Shown one piece after another: positions 35,588-44,681 of a stretch of 64,000 bases of DNA. Made by a program: the position numbers and the translations under genes. The DNA comes from CAWHXG01 sp963833235 (GTDB taxonomy: Bacteria; Pseudomonadota; Alphaproteobacteria; Rhodobacterales; Rhodobacteraceae), in the NCBI GenBank assembly GCA_963833235.1, contig CAWHXG010000006.1, positions 124,001-188,000 on the forward strand, in the 5' to 3' direction. Numbering within the stretch: position 1 is the stretch's first letter; each line of letters begins with the position of its first letter. The notes below the pieces were generated by a model. That model was not told the origin of the DNA, searched no databases, and worked only from the letters and a program-made list of their open reading frames with translations.

Positions 35588-36753
35588 CCCGCGTGTTCCT
35601 CGTGGCTGGCGAGCCCTCGGGCGATGCCCTCGGCGCGGCGCTGATGCGCGGGCTGCGGCAGCTCGACCCCGGCGTGGCGTTCCAGGGCGTCGCCGGGCAG
35701 CTGATGCAGGCCGAGGGGATGGCGAGCCTCTTTCCCATGGAGGAACTTTCGGTGATGGGCCTCGCCGAGGTGCTGCCGAAGTACCCTCATCTGCGGCGCC
35801 GGATGGTGCAGACCGCCGGGGCCGTGGCGGCGGCCCGGCCGGACGTGCTGGTGACCATCGACAGCCCGGATTTCGGGCTGCTTGTGGCGCGCCGGGTGCG
35901 GCAGGCGGTGCCCGGGGTGCGGCGCGTGCATTACGTGGCGCCTTCGGTCTGGGCGTGGCGGCCGGGGCGGGCGGCGAAGATGGCACGCGACGTGCACCAG
36001 GTGCTGGCCCTTCTGCCCTTCGAGCCGCCCTACATGGAGGCGGCGGGCATGCGCTGCGACTTCGTGGGCCATCCGGTGGCGACGGTGGCGCAGGCCGGGC
36101 CGGCAGAGGCGGCGGCCTTCCGCGCCAGCCTGGGCCTGCGCGCCGACCGGCCGCTGATCCTGGCGCTTCCCGGCTCGCGGCGCTCGGAGGTGGCGCGGCT
36201 GGCGCCGGTCTTCGGCGAGACGCTGCGGCGTCTGTCGCGGGATGTGCCGAGCATGGCGGTGATCGTGCCGGCGGCGCCTGGCGTGGTCGATCTGGTCGCT
36301 GCGGCCATCGCCGACTGGCCGGGGGAGGTGCATCTGCTGCGCCCGGGCCCGGGCGCGGGCGATGCCGGGAAACGCGCGGCCTTCGCGGCGGCCGACGTGG
36401 CGCTTGCCGCCTCCGGCACCGTCTCGCTGGAGCTGGCGGCAGCCGGGACGCCGATGGTCATCGCCTACGACGTGGCCTGGGCCACGCGGGTGATCCTTGG
36501 AGCGCTCTTGCGGACGGATACGGTGACGCTGGTCAATCTTGTGTCCGAGACCCGGGTGGTGCCGGAGTTCCTGGGGCGCGCCTGCCGGCCCGAGCGGATC
36601 GCGCCGGCGCTTCTGGCCGCGTTGCGGGCGCCCGGGGCGCAATTAGCCGCCGCCAGGCTGACGATGGAGCGGCTGGGGCGCGGCGGCCCGGCCCCGGGCC
36701 TGCGCGCGGCAGAGGCGGTGCTGGATGGGCTGCGGGCGGCGCGGGCGCCCTAG
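35584..36753 (+). CDS. lpxB: Lipid-A-disaccharide synthase
   Basis: 389 residues from a GTG start overlapping the lpxI stop (GTGA). LpxB joins lipid X and UDP-diacylglucosamine into the lipid A disaccharide at the inner membrane. Signature parts are VAGEPSGDALGAALM at the N-terminus, FPMEELSVMGLAEVLP, HYVAPSVWAWRPGRA, the sugar-nucleotide region LALPGSRRSEVARL and the C-terminal AASGTVSLELAAAGTPMVIAY. It is the last gene of the envelope operon and converges on a membrane protein gene with a four-base overlap. Confidence 0.97.
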   Translation: MTRVFLVAGEPSGDALGAALMRGLRQLDPGVAFQGVAGQLMQAEGMASLFPMEELSVMGLAEVLPKYPHLRRRMVQTAGAVAAARPDVLVTIDSPDFGLLVARRVRQAVPGVRRVHYVAPSVWAWRPGRAAKMARDVHQVLALLPFEPPYMEAAGMRCDFVGHPVATVAQAGPAEAAAFRASLGLRADRPLILALPGSRRSEVARLAPVFGETLRRLSRDVPSMAVIVPAAPGVVDLVAAAIADWPGEVHLLRPGPGAGDAGKRAAFAAADVALAASGTVSLELAAAGTPMVIAYDVAWATRVILGALLRTDTVTLVNLVSETRVVPEFLGRACRPERIAPALLAALRAPGAQLAAARLTMERLGRGGPAPGLRAAEAVLDGLRAARAP

Positions 36754-37391
36754 CCGACCTCTTGCACCACCCGCCAGGCATGGACGAACCCGGCCAGCAG
36801 AACCGCCTCGGCGAAGAGCTTCGCCGCTTCCTCGCCAAGGGCCAGAACGTCGTGGCTTATACCGATCACGGCGCCGCCATCGCCGTTGGAGGCGGCATCC
36901 AGCAACACCTGCACGGCCATAAGCGCGAGGCCGAGGCCGAGATAGCGGGCGAGCCCCGGGATGCGCAGGATCTCGGCGCGGTGCACCAGCAGAACAGCCG
37001 CGCCGATCAGGCCGTAACCGAGGATGATGACGTCGTCGATCCGGTCGGTTGCGGGAGTTTCGGTAATGTTTCCGATGGAGTGGATCAGCTTGTCGAGATT
37101 TTCGTGGATCTGGCCGCCCTCGTCGAGCGCCAGAAACCCGAAGCCGAGCGCGATCGCCAGCCAGACGCGCCGCGCCGGTACCGCCGGCGCCGCCCGCCTG
37201 CGCTGGCGCCAGATCGCCCCGACGGTGGCCGCGGTGAGCAGAAGCAGCAGGATCGAGGCGATGGTGCCGGGCCGCCCCTCGTGGAAGGCGCCGGTAAGGT
37301 CGCCCGTGGCGAGGCCCCAGGCGAGGCCCGCGAGGAAGCAGGCCCCGGTGGCGGCGAGAATGGCGGGGGTCGAGGTGCGGGTCGGGTTCAT
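36750..37391 (-). CDS. Six-span membrane protein of unknown function
   Basis: 213 residues. About six hydrophobic segments are seen near residues 10-28, 43-61, 75-90, 119-137, 148-166 and 177-205. Polar, potentially functional residues lie at membrane edges: FLALDEGGQIHENLD (Asp90, Glu91, His96, Glu97) after span three, and HDVLALGEEAAK in span six. Acid/histidine sets of this kind occur in membrane hydrolases and in metal-binding membrane proteins, but I do not recognise the family. The gene overlaps lpxB convergently by four bases and stands alone on its strand before mnmA. Confidence 0.8.
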   Translation of the reverse strand: MNPTRTSTPAILAATGACFLAGLAWGLATGDLTGAFHEGRPGTIASILLLLLTAATVGAIWRQRRRAAPAVPARRVWLAIALGFGFLALDEGGQIHENLDKLIHSIGNITETPATDRIDDVIILGYGLIGAAVLLVHRAEILRIPGLARYLGLGLALMAVQVLLDAASNGDGGAVIGISHDVLALGEEAAKLFAEAVLLAGFVHAWRVVQEVG

Positions 37392-37589
37392 GGGCAGGGC
37401 CGTTGTGGTGGGCGCCTGCCAATGTAACCGAATTGTGTCAGTTCTGTGAAGGATCGATCCGTCGGATGGCCGATACTTCTACTGTGCGGGAGGACTCGAT
37501 GGAGGCAGACATCTGAGGAAAGTGCGCCCGGCTCGCCCCGGCGCGTCCGCCCGGCAGGACCTACTGCGTAGGCAGACGGGCCACGGCCC

Positions 37590-38732
37590 TTAGAGGCTGC
37601 GTACGATCCAGCCGCCGCCGAACACCCGGCTTCCCCCGGTCTCGTAGAAGACGCAGGCCTGCCCGGGGCTCACCCCGTCTTCGGGGCTGAGCAGCTCGAC
37701 CTCGGCCGTGGTCTCGGTGACGGGACGCAGAATGGCCGGCCGCGGCGGGCGCGTGGAGCGGACCCGCACCGACACCTCCCATTCAGCACGCGAGGCCATC
37801 GGAGCATCGCCGAGCCAGTTCACCTCGCGGACGGGCACCGTGCGGGTGCTGAGCGCATCGCGCGGCCCCACGACCACTTGCCGCGCCGCTGGATCGAGGC
37901 GCACCACATAGAGCGGCGCGACGAGCCCGCCGAGGCCAAGCCCACGGCGCTGACCGATCGTGTAGTGGATCACGCCATCGTGATGGCTCAGAACGTTCCC
38001 TTCGAGATCCACGATCTCGCCGGGATCGGCCGCCTCGGGGCGCAGCTTGAGGATCACCTTGGCATAATCGCCATCGGGGACGAAGCAGATGTCCTGGCTG
38101 TCGGGCTTGTCGGCCACGGGCAGCCCGTATCGCTGCGCAAGGGCGCGCGTCTCGGACTTCGACGCCAGATGCCCCAGAGGGAACCGCAGGTAGTCGAGCT
38201 GCGCCCGGGTGGTGGAGAACAGGAAATAGGACTGGTCGCGCGCCCCGTCGGCTGCGGCGTGGAGCTCGGCGCCTCGAAGCCCCATCCTGCGCTGGATGTA
38301 GTGGCCGGTGGCCATGCAATCTGCGCCGAGGTCGCGCGCCGTCTCCATCAGGTCGCGAAACTTGACCCGTTCGTTGCAGCGGATGCAGGGCACCGGCGTG
38401 GCGCCCCCGAGGTAGCTTTCGGCGAACTCGTCGATCACGGCCTCGCGGAAGGCGGATTCGTAGTCGAGCACATAGTGAGGGAAGCCCATCGCCTCGGCGA
38501 CCCGGCGGGCATCGTGGATGTCGCGGCCGGCACAGCACGCGCCTTTCTTTGCGAGGGCAGCCCCGTGATCATAAAGTTGCAGGGTAACGCCCACGACATC
38601 GTAGCCCTCTTCCGCCAGAAGGGCCGCGACGACCGAACTGTCGACGCCGCCCGACATCGCCACGACGACGCGGGTTTCGGCGGGAGATTTCTCCAGTCCG
38701 AGCGAGTTTGGCCTGTTCAGGGCAAGGGTCAT
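37590..38732 (-). CDS. mnmA: tRNA-specific 2-thiouridylase
   Basis: 380 residues. MnmA uses ATP and sulfur relayed through a cysteine desulfurase system to make 2-thiouridine at wobble U34 of tRNAs for Lys, Glu and Gln. Visible are the PP-loop AMSGGVDSSVVAALLAEEG, the first catalytic Cys in PCIRCNERVKF, the tRNA-contact stretch ATGHYIQRR, KPDSQDICFVPDGDY and the second catalytic Cys in GQACVFYE. A 20-residue N-terminal extension precedes the PP-loop, usual in this group. It is divergent from sciP. Confidence 0.96.
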   Translation of the reverse strand: MTLALNRPNSLGLEKSPAETRVVVAMSGGVDSSVVAALLAEEGYDVVGVTLQLYDHGAALAKKGACCAGRDIHDARRVAEAMGFPHYVLDYESAFREAVIDEFAESYLGGATPVPCIRCNERVKFRDLMETARDLGADCMATGHYIQRRMGLRGAELHAAADGARDQSYFLFSTTRAQLDYLRFPLGHLASKSETRALAQRYGLPVADKPDSQDICFVPDGDYAKVILKLRPEAADPGEIVDLEGNVLSHHDGVIHYTIGQRRGLGLGGLVAPLYVVRLDPAARQVVVGPRDALSTRTVPVREVNWLGDAPMASRAEWEVSVRVRSTRPPRPAILRPVTETTAEVELLSPEDGVSPGQACVFYETGGSRVFGGGWIVRSL

Positions 38733-38901
38733 CGAGGGCCTCGAGGGGGGCGTCGAACGACCGCCTTTCGGCGGGCAGCCCGGTTCGGAAGGATGAAGGT
38801 CACGGGCAGCGATGCTGCAAAGAGCGGCAATATAGGAAAAAGCGACGTAAAATCAAGCTGGACGTTTCAGACGGTCTTAAGCGTGGGGCTGGCATTCCTT
38901 T

Positions 38902-38917
38902 CCTCGTGGGAACGAGG
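38902..38917 (+). promoter_or_regulatory. Hairpin covering the sciP ribosome binding site
   Basis: CCTCGT and ACGAGG pair perfectly around a GGGA loop. The right arm contains the GAGG ribosome site, whose end is about eight bases before the ATG at 38926, so folding could limit translation. No T-run follows, so it is not a terminator. Confidence 0.5.
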
Positions 38918-38925
38918 GGTTTGTT

Positions 38926-39204
38926 ATGTTCATCAAGAAGATCGGCGGCCCGAGGGTCGTCAAGCTGCCGGACGGCACGATGCTTAGCCGTGCGGATTTG
39001 CCGCCGCCTGAAACGACCCGATGGGTCGCCAGCAGGAAGGCGATCGTGACCAATGCGGTCCGTTTCGGCCTTCTGACGCAGGAAGAAGCGATGGAACGCT
39101 ACGACCTGACGGAGGAGGAGCTGGACGAATGGTCGAGCGCGATCGAACGCCATGGCATCGGAGCCTTGAAGGCGACGGCGCTCCAGCGTTACCGACAACT
39201 TTAA
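38926..39204 (+). CDS. sciP: SciP-like CtrA inhibitory protein (DUF1153)
   Basis: 92 residues. DUF1153 proteins include Caulobacter SciP, a small helix-turn-helix protein that binds CtrA and blocks its activation of target promoters. The conserved N-terminus FIKKIGGPRVVKLPDGTMLSRADLPPPET and the trihelical VASRKAIVTNAVRFGLLTQEEAMERYDLTEEELDEW are present at full length. Direct adjacency to ctrA strongly supports the role. The ribosome site lies inside a hairpin. In Rhodobacterales the CtrA network mainly governs motility and gene transfer rather than viability, so the output here is inferred. Confidence 0.9.
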   Translation: MFIKKIGGPRVVKLPDGTMLSRADLPPPETTRWVASRKAIVTNAVRFGLLTQEEAMERYDLTEEELDEWSSAIERHGIGALKATALQRYRQL

Positions 39205-39231
39205 GTTGATTGCTCTCCGAAGTATTAAACG

Positions 39232-39247
39232 GTAACGTTCAATTAAC
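39232..39247 (+). promoter_or_regulatory. Probable CtrA binding site upstream of ctrA
   Basis: GTAAC-GTTCA-ATTAAC is close to the CtrA consensus TTAAC-N5-GTTAAC (two half-sites five bases apart). It lies 52 bases before the ctrA ATG, in an AT-rich gap, fitting autoregulation. Confidence 0.55.
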
Positions 39248-39299
39248 TTCGCTGCGCCAACGATGTCTGAACAACGAGGTAGCCCTGGAGAGCCAAACG

Positions 39300-40013
39300 A
39301 TGCAAGTCCTGCTGGTTGAAGACGATCCGACGACAGCGAAAAGCATCGAGCTGATGCTGACGCACGCCAACCTCAACGTGTATTCCACCGATATGGGGGA
39401 GGAGGGGATCGATCTGGCCAAGCTCTACGACTACGACCTGATCCTTCTTGATCTGGGCCTGCCGGACATGAACGGGCACGAGGTGCTGCGCCAGCTGCGG
39501 CTCGCGCGCATCGACACGCCGATCCTGATCCTTTCAGGCGCGGACGATACGGAAAGCAAGCTCAAGGGGTTCGGCTTCGGCGCCGACGATTACCTGACCA
39601 AGCCGTTCCATCGCGAGGAACTGGTGGCGCGCATCCATGCGATCATCCGCCGGTCGAAGGGGCATTCGCAATCGGTCATCAGCACCGGCAAGATCGAGGT
39701 GAACCTCGATGCCAAGACGGTCGCCTCCGGCGGCGACCCGGTGCACCTGACCGGCAAGGAATACCAGATGCTGGAGCTGCTGTCGCTGCGCAAGGGCACG
39801 ACGCTGACCAAGGAGATGTTCCTGAACCATCTTTATGGCGGCATGGACGAGCCGGAACTAAAGATCATCGACGTCTTCATCTGCAAACTGCGCAAGAAGC
39901 TGAGCCAGGCGACCGGCGGCGACAATTACATCGAGACGGTCTGGGGCCGCGGCTATGTGCTGCGCGATCCTGAGCGCGATACGCAAACCGCCAAGGTCGC
40001 CATCGGCGCGTGA
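39300..40013 (+). CDS. ctrA: Cell-cycle response regulator CtrA
   Basis: 237 residues from the ATG at 39300. An OmpR-class two-domain response regulator: receiver with acidic pocket VEDDPTTAKS, phosphoacceptor Asp in LILLDLGLPDMNG (about residue 51) and KPFHREEL, then the winged-helix domain with LTGKEYQMLELLSLRKGTTLTKEMFLNHLYGG and the recognition helix KIIDVFICKLRKKL. The almost identical helix to Caulobacter CtrA makes the call firm. The C-terminal degradation tag of Caulobacter CtrA (ending AA) is replaced by ending VAIGA. It follows sciP, and an upstream CtrA-like box suggests feedback. Confidence 0.97.
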   Translation: MQVLLVEDDPTTAKSIELMLTHANLNVYSTDMGEEGIDLAKLYDYDLILLDLGLPDMNGHEVLRQLRLARIDTPILILSGADDTESKLKGFGFGADDYLTKPFHREELVARIHAIIRRSKGHSQSVISTGKIEVNLDAKTVASGGDPVHLTGKEYQMLELLSLRKGTTLTKEMFLNHLYGGMDEPELKIIDVFICKLRKKLSQATGGDNYIETVWGRGYVLRDPERDTQTAKVAIGA

Positions 40014-40316
40014 TCCTGGGCGGTCAGGGGTCGTAGCGGTCTCATCCGCGCGACCCGTCCCTGCCGGAGGGTTCGTCAGACCCGGAAATTGCGGTGGATT
40101 TACTCATGCACGCGCTGCGGCGCGTGCGGGGGCAAAGCCGAGCTTGGCGCCGTACACAAGCGCCCTCTGCGTGAGCCGCCGGAGCAGACATGGTAGCGCG
40201 CGGATCCTGCAAGCTTCCAAGCCCATCTTCCGCTCCGTCGGCGCCATGACCGGGTGCACTGGAAACCTTCGCGATCCCTGAGTATCACCTGTTCCGGCAG
40301 CAGGGGCGGAGCGGAC
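40014..40316. other. Intergenic region between ctrA and ligA
   Basis: 303 bases with lower-quality coding potential and no accepted gene. An eight-base-pair hairpin (GCACGCGC-TGCG-GCGCGTGC, 40108-40127) is present but lacks a T-run. The rest holds no motif I can name; it must include the ctrA transcript end and the ligA promoter. Confidence 0.5.
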
Positions 40317-42515
40317 GTGGCAGACGCAGAGCGCGACATTGAAGACCTCGACGCGCGCGCCGCCGCAACAGAGCTCGCGGCCCTCGCCCGCACCCTAGCC
40401 GAGGCGGACCGGGCCTACCACACTGATGACGCGCCACTGATTTCGGATGCGGAGTTCGACCGGCTGATCCGCCGCAATGCCGCGATCGAGGCAAGGTTTC
40501 CGGCGCTCGTCCGCGCCGACAGTCCCGCGGCGCGGATCGGGGCCGCCCCGGCCGAGGCGTTCGGCAAGATCGCCCATGCCCGGCGCATGACGTCGCTGGC
40601 GAAGGCCTTTACCGAAGCGGAGGTGCGCGAGTTCGACCGCTCCGTGCGCAAGTATCTGGGGTTGGCGGAGGAGGCGGGGCTGGCCTATTTCGCGGAGGCC
40701 AAGATCGACGGCCTCTCGCTTTCGCTACGCTACGAGGGCGGGGCCCTTACCCAGGCGGCCACGCGCGGGGACGGCGCGACCGGCGAGGACGTCCTGGCCA
40801 ATGCCCGCACCATCGCCGACATCCCCGTGCAACTGATCGGCGCGCCGGAAATCCTGGAGGTGCGCGGCGAAGTCTACATGCGACATGCCGATTTCGCAGA
40901 ACTGAACGCGCGCCAGACCGCGGCGGGCGCCCGGCCCTTCGCCAATCCGCGCAACGCCGCAGCCGGCTCCCTGCGCCAGCTCGACGCTGAAATCACTGCC
41001 ACCCGGACGTTGCGCTTCTTCGCCCATGGCTGGGGCGAAACCTCGGCCGCCTTCGCAAAGACACAGACAAACTCGTTTAAAGCTCTGAAGGGGCTCGGTT
41101 TCGCAATCGAGCCGATGGGGCGGCTCTGCGATGGCGTGGAGGCAATTCTCGCGGCCTATGCCGAGATCGACGCCGCGCGCGACGGGCTCGGCTACGACAT
41201 CGACGGCGTCGTCTACAAGGTCGACGATCTCGCCCTGCAGGGCCGGTTGGGGCAGCGCAGCACCACGCCCCGCTGGGCCATCGCCCACAAGTTCGCCGCC
41301 GAGCTTGCCTGGACCCGCCTCGACGCCATCGACATCCAGGTGGGCCGCACCGGCGCGCTCTCGCCCGTTGCGCGGCTGGAGCCGGTGACGGTCGGCGGCG
41401 TCGTGGTCTCCAGCGCGACGCTGCACAACGAGGATTACATCGCCGGGCGCGACGCGAGCGGTGCGGCGCTGCGCGGCGGGCACGACATCCGCCCCGGCGA
41501 CCGCGTGCAGGTGTACCGCGCCGGCGACGTCATCCCGAAGATCGCGGATGTGGACATCGAAGCGAGGCCCCCCGATGCCGCGCCCTTCAAGTTCCCGCAA
41601 GTCTGCCCGCGCTGCGGCTCGGATGCGATGCGCGAGCCGGGCGATGCGGTCCGCCGCTGCACCGGCGGGCTCGCCTGCCCGGCGCAAGCCGTCGAGAAGC
41701 TGCGGCACCTGGTGTCGCGGGGCGCGTTCGACATCGAGGGGATGGGCGCCCGGCAGGTGCAGGCGTTCCACGCCGAGGGCTGGATCGCGGAGCCGGCCGA
41801 CATCTTCACCCTCGGTGCGCGCCATGGCGCGGCACTGCGCAGTCGCGAGGGCTGGGGCGAAAGGTCGGCCGCCAACCTGCTGGCGGCGATCGAGGCGCGT
41901 CGGGCGATCCCGCTCGACCGGGTGATCTTCGGCCTCGGCCTGCGGCATGTGGGCGACGCGAGCGCAACCCTGCTGGCCCGCCACTACGGCACGTGGGAGG
42001 CCTTCGCCGCCGCGATGGACGAAGCCTCGGCCAGCATCGCGGACGATATCCCGAAGGGCGATGACGCGCCCCCGCCGGAGGTACATGCCTGGGCCGACCT
42101 GATCGCGATCGACGGTGTCGGCGCGGTAATGGCAACCTCGCTGGTGACGGCCTTCGCGCAACCGGCCGAACGCGCCCTGATCGACAGGCTGATCGCCCAG
42201 CTCGACGTGCAGCCGCTGGAGGGCGCCGTCACGGACAGCCCCGTTGCCGGCAAGACCCTGGTGTTCACTGGTACACTGGAGACGATGACCCGCGCCGAGG
42301 CCAAGGCCCGGGCGGAGGCGCTCGGCGCCAAGGTGGCGGGCTCCGTCTCGGCCCGTACCGATCTTCTGGTGGCGGGGCCCGGCGCGGGATCGAAGGCCAC
42401 GAAGGCGGCGGCGTTGGGCGTGGAGGTGCTGGACGAGGCGCAGTGGCGGGCGCTGATCGGCGCGCCGCCCGTCGAAGCGACCAGTGGCGCCCCGGGCGAA
42501 CCGGACGCCCCGTGA
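40317..42515 (+). CDS. ligA: NAD-dependent DNA ligase
   Basis: 732 residues from a GTG with GGCGGAG upstream; an ATG at 40254 would add 21 odd residues. LigA seals nicks using NAD. Domains in order: N-terminal NAD-binding Ia helix region (DRAYHTDDAPLISDAEFD), adenylation domain with catalytic Lys in EAKIDGLSLSLRYEGG, OB fold, zinc finger CPRCGSDAMREPGDAVRRC...CPAQ, helix-hairpin-helix (IFGLGLRHVGDASA) and C-terminal BRCT (GKTLVFTGTLETMTR). All catalytic parts are intact. Its stop overlaps the recG GTG (GTGA). Confidence 0.97.
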   Translation: MADAERDIEDLDARAAATELAALARTLAEADRAYHTDDAPLISDAEFDRLIRRNAAIEARFPALVRADSPAARIGAAPAEAFGKIAHARRMTSLAKAFTEAEVREFDRSVRKYLGLAEEAGLAYFAEAKIDGLSLSLRYEGGALTQAATRGDGATGEDVLANARTIADIPVQLIGAPEILEVRGEVYMRHADFAELNARQTAAGARPFANPRNAAAGSLRQLDAEITATRTLRFFAHGWGETSAAFAKTQTNSFKALKGLGFAIEPMGRLCDGVEAILAAYAEIDAARDGLGYDIDGVVYKVDDLALQGRLGQRSTTPRWAIAHKFAAELAWTRLDAIDIQVGRTGALSPVARLEPVTVGGVVVSSATLHNEDYIAGRDASGAALRGGHDIRPGDRVQVYRAGDVIPKIADVDIEARPPDAAPFKFPQVCPRCGSDAMREPGDAVRRCTGGLACPAQAVEKLRHLVSRGAFDIEGMGARQVQAFHAEGWIAEPADIFTLGARHGAALRSREGWGERSAANLLAAIEARRAIPLDRVIFGLGLRHVGDASATLLARHYGTWEAFAAAMDEASASIADDIPKGDDAPPPEVHAWADLIAIDGVGAVMATSLVTAFAQPAERALIDRLIAQLDVQPLEGAVTDSPVAGKTLVFTGTLETMTRAEAKARAEALGAKVAGSVSARTDLLVAGPGAGSKATKAAALGVEVLDEAQWRALIGAPPVEATSGAPGEPDAP

Positions 42516-44602
42516 GCGGCCGCCCGCCCGTCCTTTTCGGGTTGTTCGGCGAGATCACGGGGCTTCCCGGCATCGGCCCCGGCACGGCGCGCCATCTGGC
42601 GCAGATGGAGATCACCCGGCCGCGCGACCTGGTCTTCACCCTGCCGACGGGGATGGTGGACCGGCGGCGGCGGGCTGGCCTGCTGGGGGTCCCCGCGGGG
42701 CAGGTGGTGACGCTGGACGTGACGGTGGAGGCGCATCATCCGCCCCGCAGCCGCGGCAGGCCCTATCGCGTTGCGGTGAGCGACGGGCATACCAGCTTCG
42801 CGCTCGTCTGGTTCCGGGCCCAGGGCGGCTATCTCAAGGAGCTGCTGCCGGTCGGCGCCCGGCGGCTGGTCAGCGGCAAGCTCGACTATTTCGACGGGAT
42901 CGCGCAGATCGCCCATCCCGAGCATGTCCTGCCCCCCGATGAGGCGGCGGAGATCCCCGAGTTCGAGCCGGTCTATCCGCTGACAGTCAATCTGGGCGCC
43001 CGCGCGATGGCCAAGGCAGTACAGGCGGCGCTTGGCCGGTTGCCGGACCTTGCCGAATGGATCGACCCCGGCGTGCTGGCGGCACGCGGCTGGCCCGGCT
43101 GGGCCGACGCCCTGCGCGCGGCCCATGCGCCACGTGAGCCGGGCGACACGCTGGCCGAGGCGCCGGCCCGCGCCCGGCTGGCCTATGACGAGTTCCTGGC
43201 GCATCAGCTGACCCTGGCGCTGGCCCGGGCTGCCCGCCGCCGTGGCCGCGGGCGTGCGACCGCCGGCGACTGCACCCTGAGGGCGCGGATGCTCGGGGCC
43301 TTGAGCTATGTTCCGACTGGCGCGCAGACCCGCGCGGCCGAGGAGATCGCCGCCGACATGGGCGCGCCCGAGCGGATGCACCGGCTGCTGCAGGGCGACG
43401 TTGGCTCGGGCAAGACGCTGGTGGCGATGCTGGCGCTGCTGACCGCCGTGGAGGCGGGCGGGCAGGGAGTGCTGATGGCCCCGACGGAGATCCTTGCCAG
43501 GCAGCATCTGGAAAGCCTTGCGCCTCTTGCCGAGGCCGCTGGCGTGCGGCTGGAGCTGCTGACCGGGCGGGATGCGGGGGCCGCGCGCGCGGCGAAGCTG
43601 GCGGATCTGGCGGCCGGACGCATCGGCATCCTCGTGGGCACCCATGCGGTGTTCTCGGGCGACGTGGCCTTCGGCGACCTGCGGCTGGCGGTGGTGGACG
43701 AGCAGCACCGGTTCGGCGTGCGCCAGCGGCTGGAGCTGGGCGCCAAGGGGCAGGCGACCGACGTGCTGGTGATGACCGCGACCCCGATCCCCCGTTCGCT
43801 GACGCTGACCCAGTTCGGACACATGGACGTGTCGGTGCTGGACGAGAAGCCGCCCGGGCGGCAGCCGGTGACGACGGCCGTGATGTCCCTCGACAAGCTC
43901 GACGCCGTGGTCGCGCAACTGCGCAGCGCAGTGGCAGCCGGGCGGCAGGCCTACTGGATCTGCCCGCTGGTGGAGGACAGCGCCGCCTCGGATCTCACGG
44001 CGGCGGAGGCGCGGTTCGCCGATCTCGCGGCTCGGCTCGGTGCGCAGAACGTCGCGCTTGTGCACGGACAGATGCCGCCGGCGCGCAAGGATGCCGAGAT
44101 GGCGCGCTTCGCAGAGGGGCGCTGCGGCGTGCTGGTGGCGACGACCGTGATCGAGGTTGGCGTGAACGTGCCCAATGCCTCGATCATGGTGATCGAGCAT
44201 GCCGAGGGGTTCGGGCTGGCACAGCTGCATCAGCTCCGCGGTCGGGTGGGGCGGGGCGCCGCGCGATCGACCTGCCTTCTGCTCTACCGCCCGCCCTTGT
44301 CGGAGGCCGGCGCGCGGCGGCTGGAACTGCTGCGGGAGACCCAGGACGGATTTCGCATCGCCGAGGAGGATCTGGCGATGCGTGGCGCGGGCGACGTGAT
44401 CGGCACCGCCCAGTCCGGCCTGCCGCGGTTCCGCATCGGCGATCTGGAGCGGCAGGCGGGCCTGATGGCCGTGGCGGCGGACGACGCGCGCACCCTGCTG
44501 GCACGGGATCCCGATCTCGGAACCCCGCGCGGCACCTCGGTGCGTGCGCTGCTCTGGCTGCTGGAGCAGGACAGGGCGCTGACCTTGTTAACGGCGGGGT
44601 AG
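42512..44602 (+). CDS. recG: ATP-dependent DNA helicase RecG
   Basis: 696 residues from a GTG overlapping the ligA stop. RecG remodels stalled replication forks and Holliday junctions. The N-terminal wedge domain (LPGIGPGTARHLAQMEITRPRDLVFTLP) is followed by an OB-type region, then motor motifs GDVGSGKTLVAML, APTEILARQH, VVDEQHRFGVRQR, TATPIPRSLTLTQFG and the motif VI-like QLRGRVGRG. Length and order are normal. It forms a DNA-maintenance pair with ligA, and 79 bases on comes a LexA-controlled microprotein gene. Confidence 0.97.
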   Translation: MSGRPPVLFGLFGEITGLPGIGPGTARHLAQMEITRPRDLVFTLPTGMVDRRRRAGLLGVPAGQVVTLDVTVEAHHPPRSRGRPYRVAVSDGHTSFALVWFRAQGGYLKELLPVGARRLVSGKLDYFDGIAQIAHPEHVLPPDEAAEIPEFEPVYPLTVNLGARAMAKAVQAALGRLPDLAEWIDPGVLAARGWPGWADALRAAHAPREPGDTLAEAPARARLAYDEFLAHQLTLALARAARRRGRGRATAGDCTLRARMLGALSYVPTGAQTRAAEEIAADMGAPERMHRLLQGDVGSGKTLVAMLALLTAVEAGGQGVLMAPTEILARQHLESLAPLAEAAGVRLELLTGRDAGAARAAKLADLAAGRIGILVGTHAVFSGDVAFGDLRLAVVDEQHRFGVRQRLELGAKGQATDVLVMTATPIPRSLTLTQFGHMDVSVLDEKPPGRQPVTTAVMSLDKLDAVVAQLRSAVAAGRQAYWICPLVEDSAASDLTAAEARFADLAARLGAQNVALVHGQMPPARKDAEMARFAEGRCGVLVATTVIEVGVNVPNASIMVIEHAEGFGLAQLHQLRGRVGRGAARSTCLLLYRPPLSEAGARRLELLRETQDGFRIAEEDLAMRGAGDVIGTAQSGLPRFRIGDLERQAGLMAVAADDARTLLARDPDLGTPRGTSVRALLWLLEQDRALTLLTAG

Positions 44603-44624
44603 ATGGAAAATGGTTAAGAAGGGG

Positions 44625-44653
44625 TTTACAGCGGAACGGAAGTAGAACATTAA
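44625..44653 (+). promoter_or_regulatory. Probable promoter of the SOS microprotein gene
   Basis: TTTACA (44625-44630) and CATTAA (44648-44653) are 17 bases apart, a fair sigma-70 match. The -10 lies between LexA half-sites, so bound repressor would block polymerase. Confidence 0.45.
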
Positions 44654-44659
44654 GGGAAC
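44634..44659 (+). promoter_or_regulatory. Tandem LexA (SOS) operator: GAAC-N7-GAAC-N7-GAAC
   Basis: GAAC at 44634-44637, 44645-44648 and 44656-44659, each pair separated by exactly seven bases. The alphaproteobacterial LexA box is GTTC-N7-GTTC (equivalently GAAC-N7-GAAC), so this is two overlapping perfect boxes sharing the middle half-site. Confidence 0.8.
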
Positions 44660-44681
44660 AGAGATGAAGGAGGCCCTGCCG

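Noticed and set aside
40108..40127. Hairpin after ctrA as a Rho-independent terminator
   Set aside because: The stem is good but it is not followed by a T-run, and it lies nearly 100 bases past the ctrA stop.
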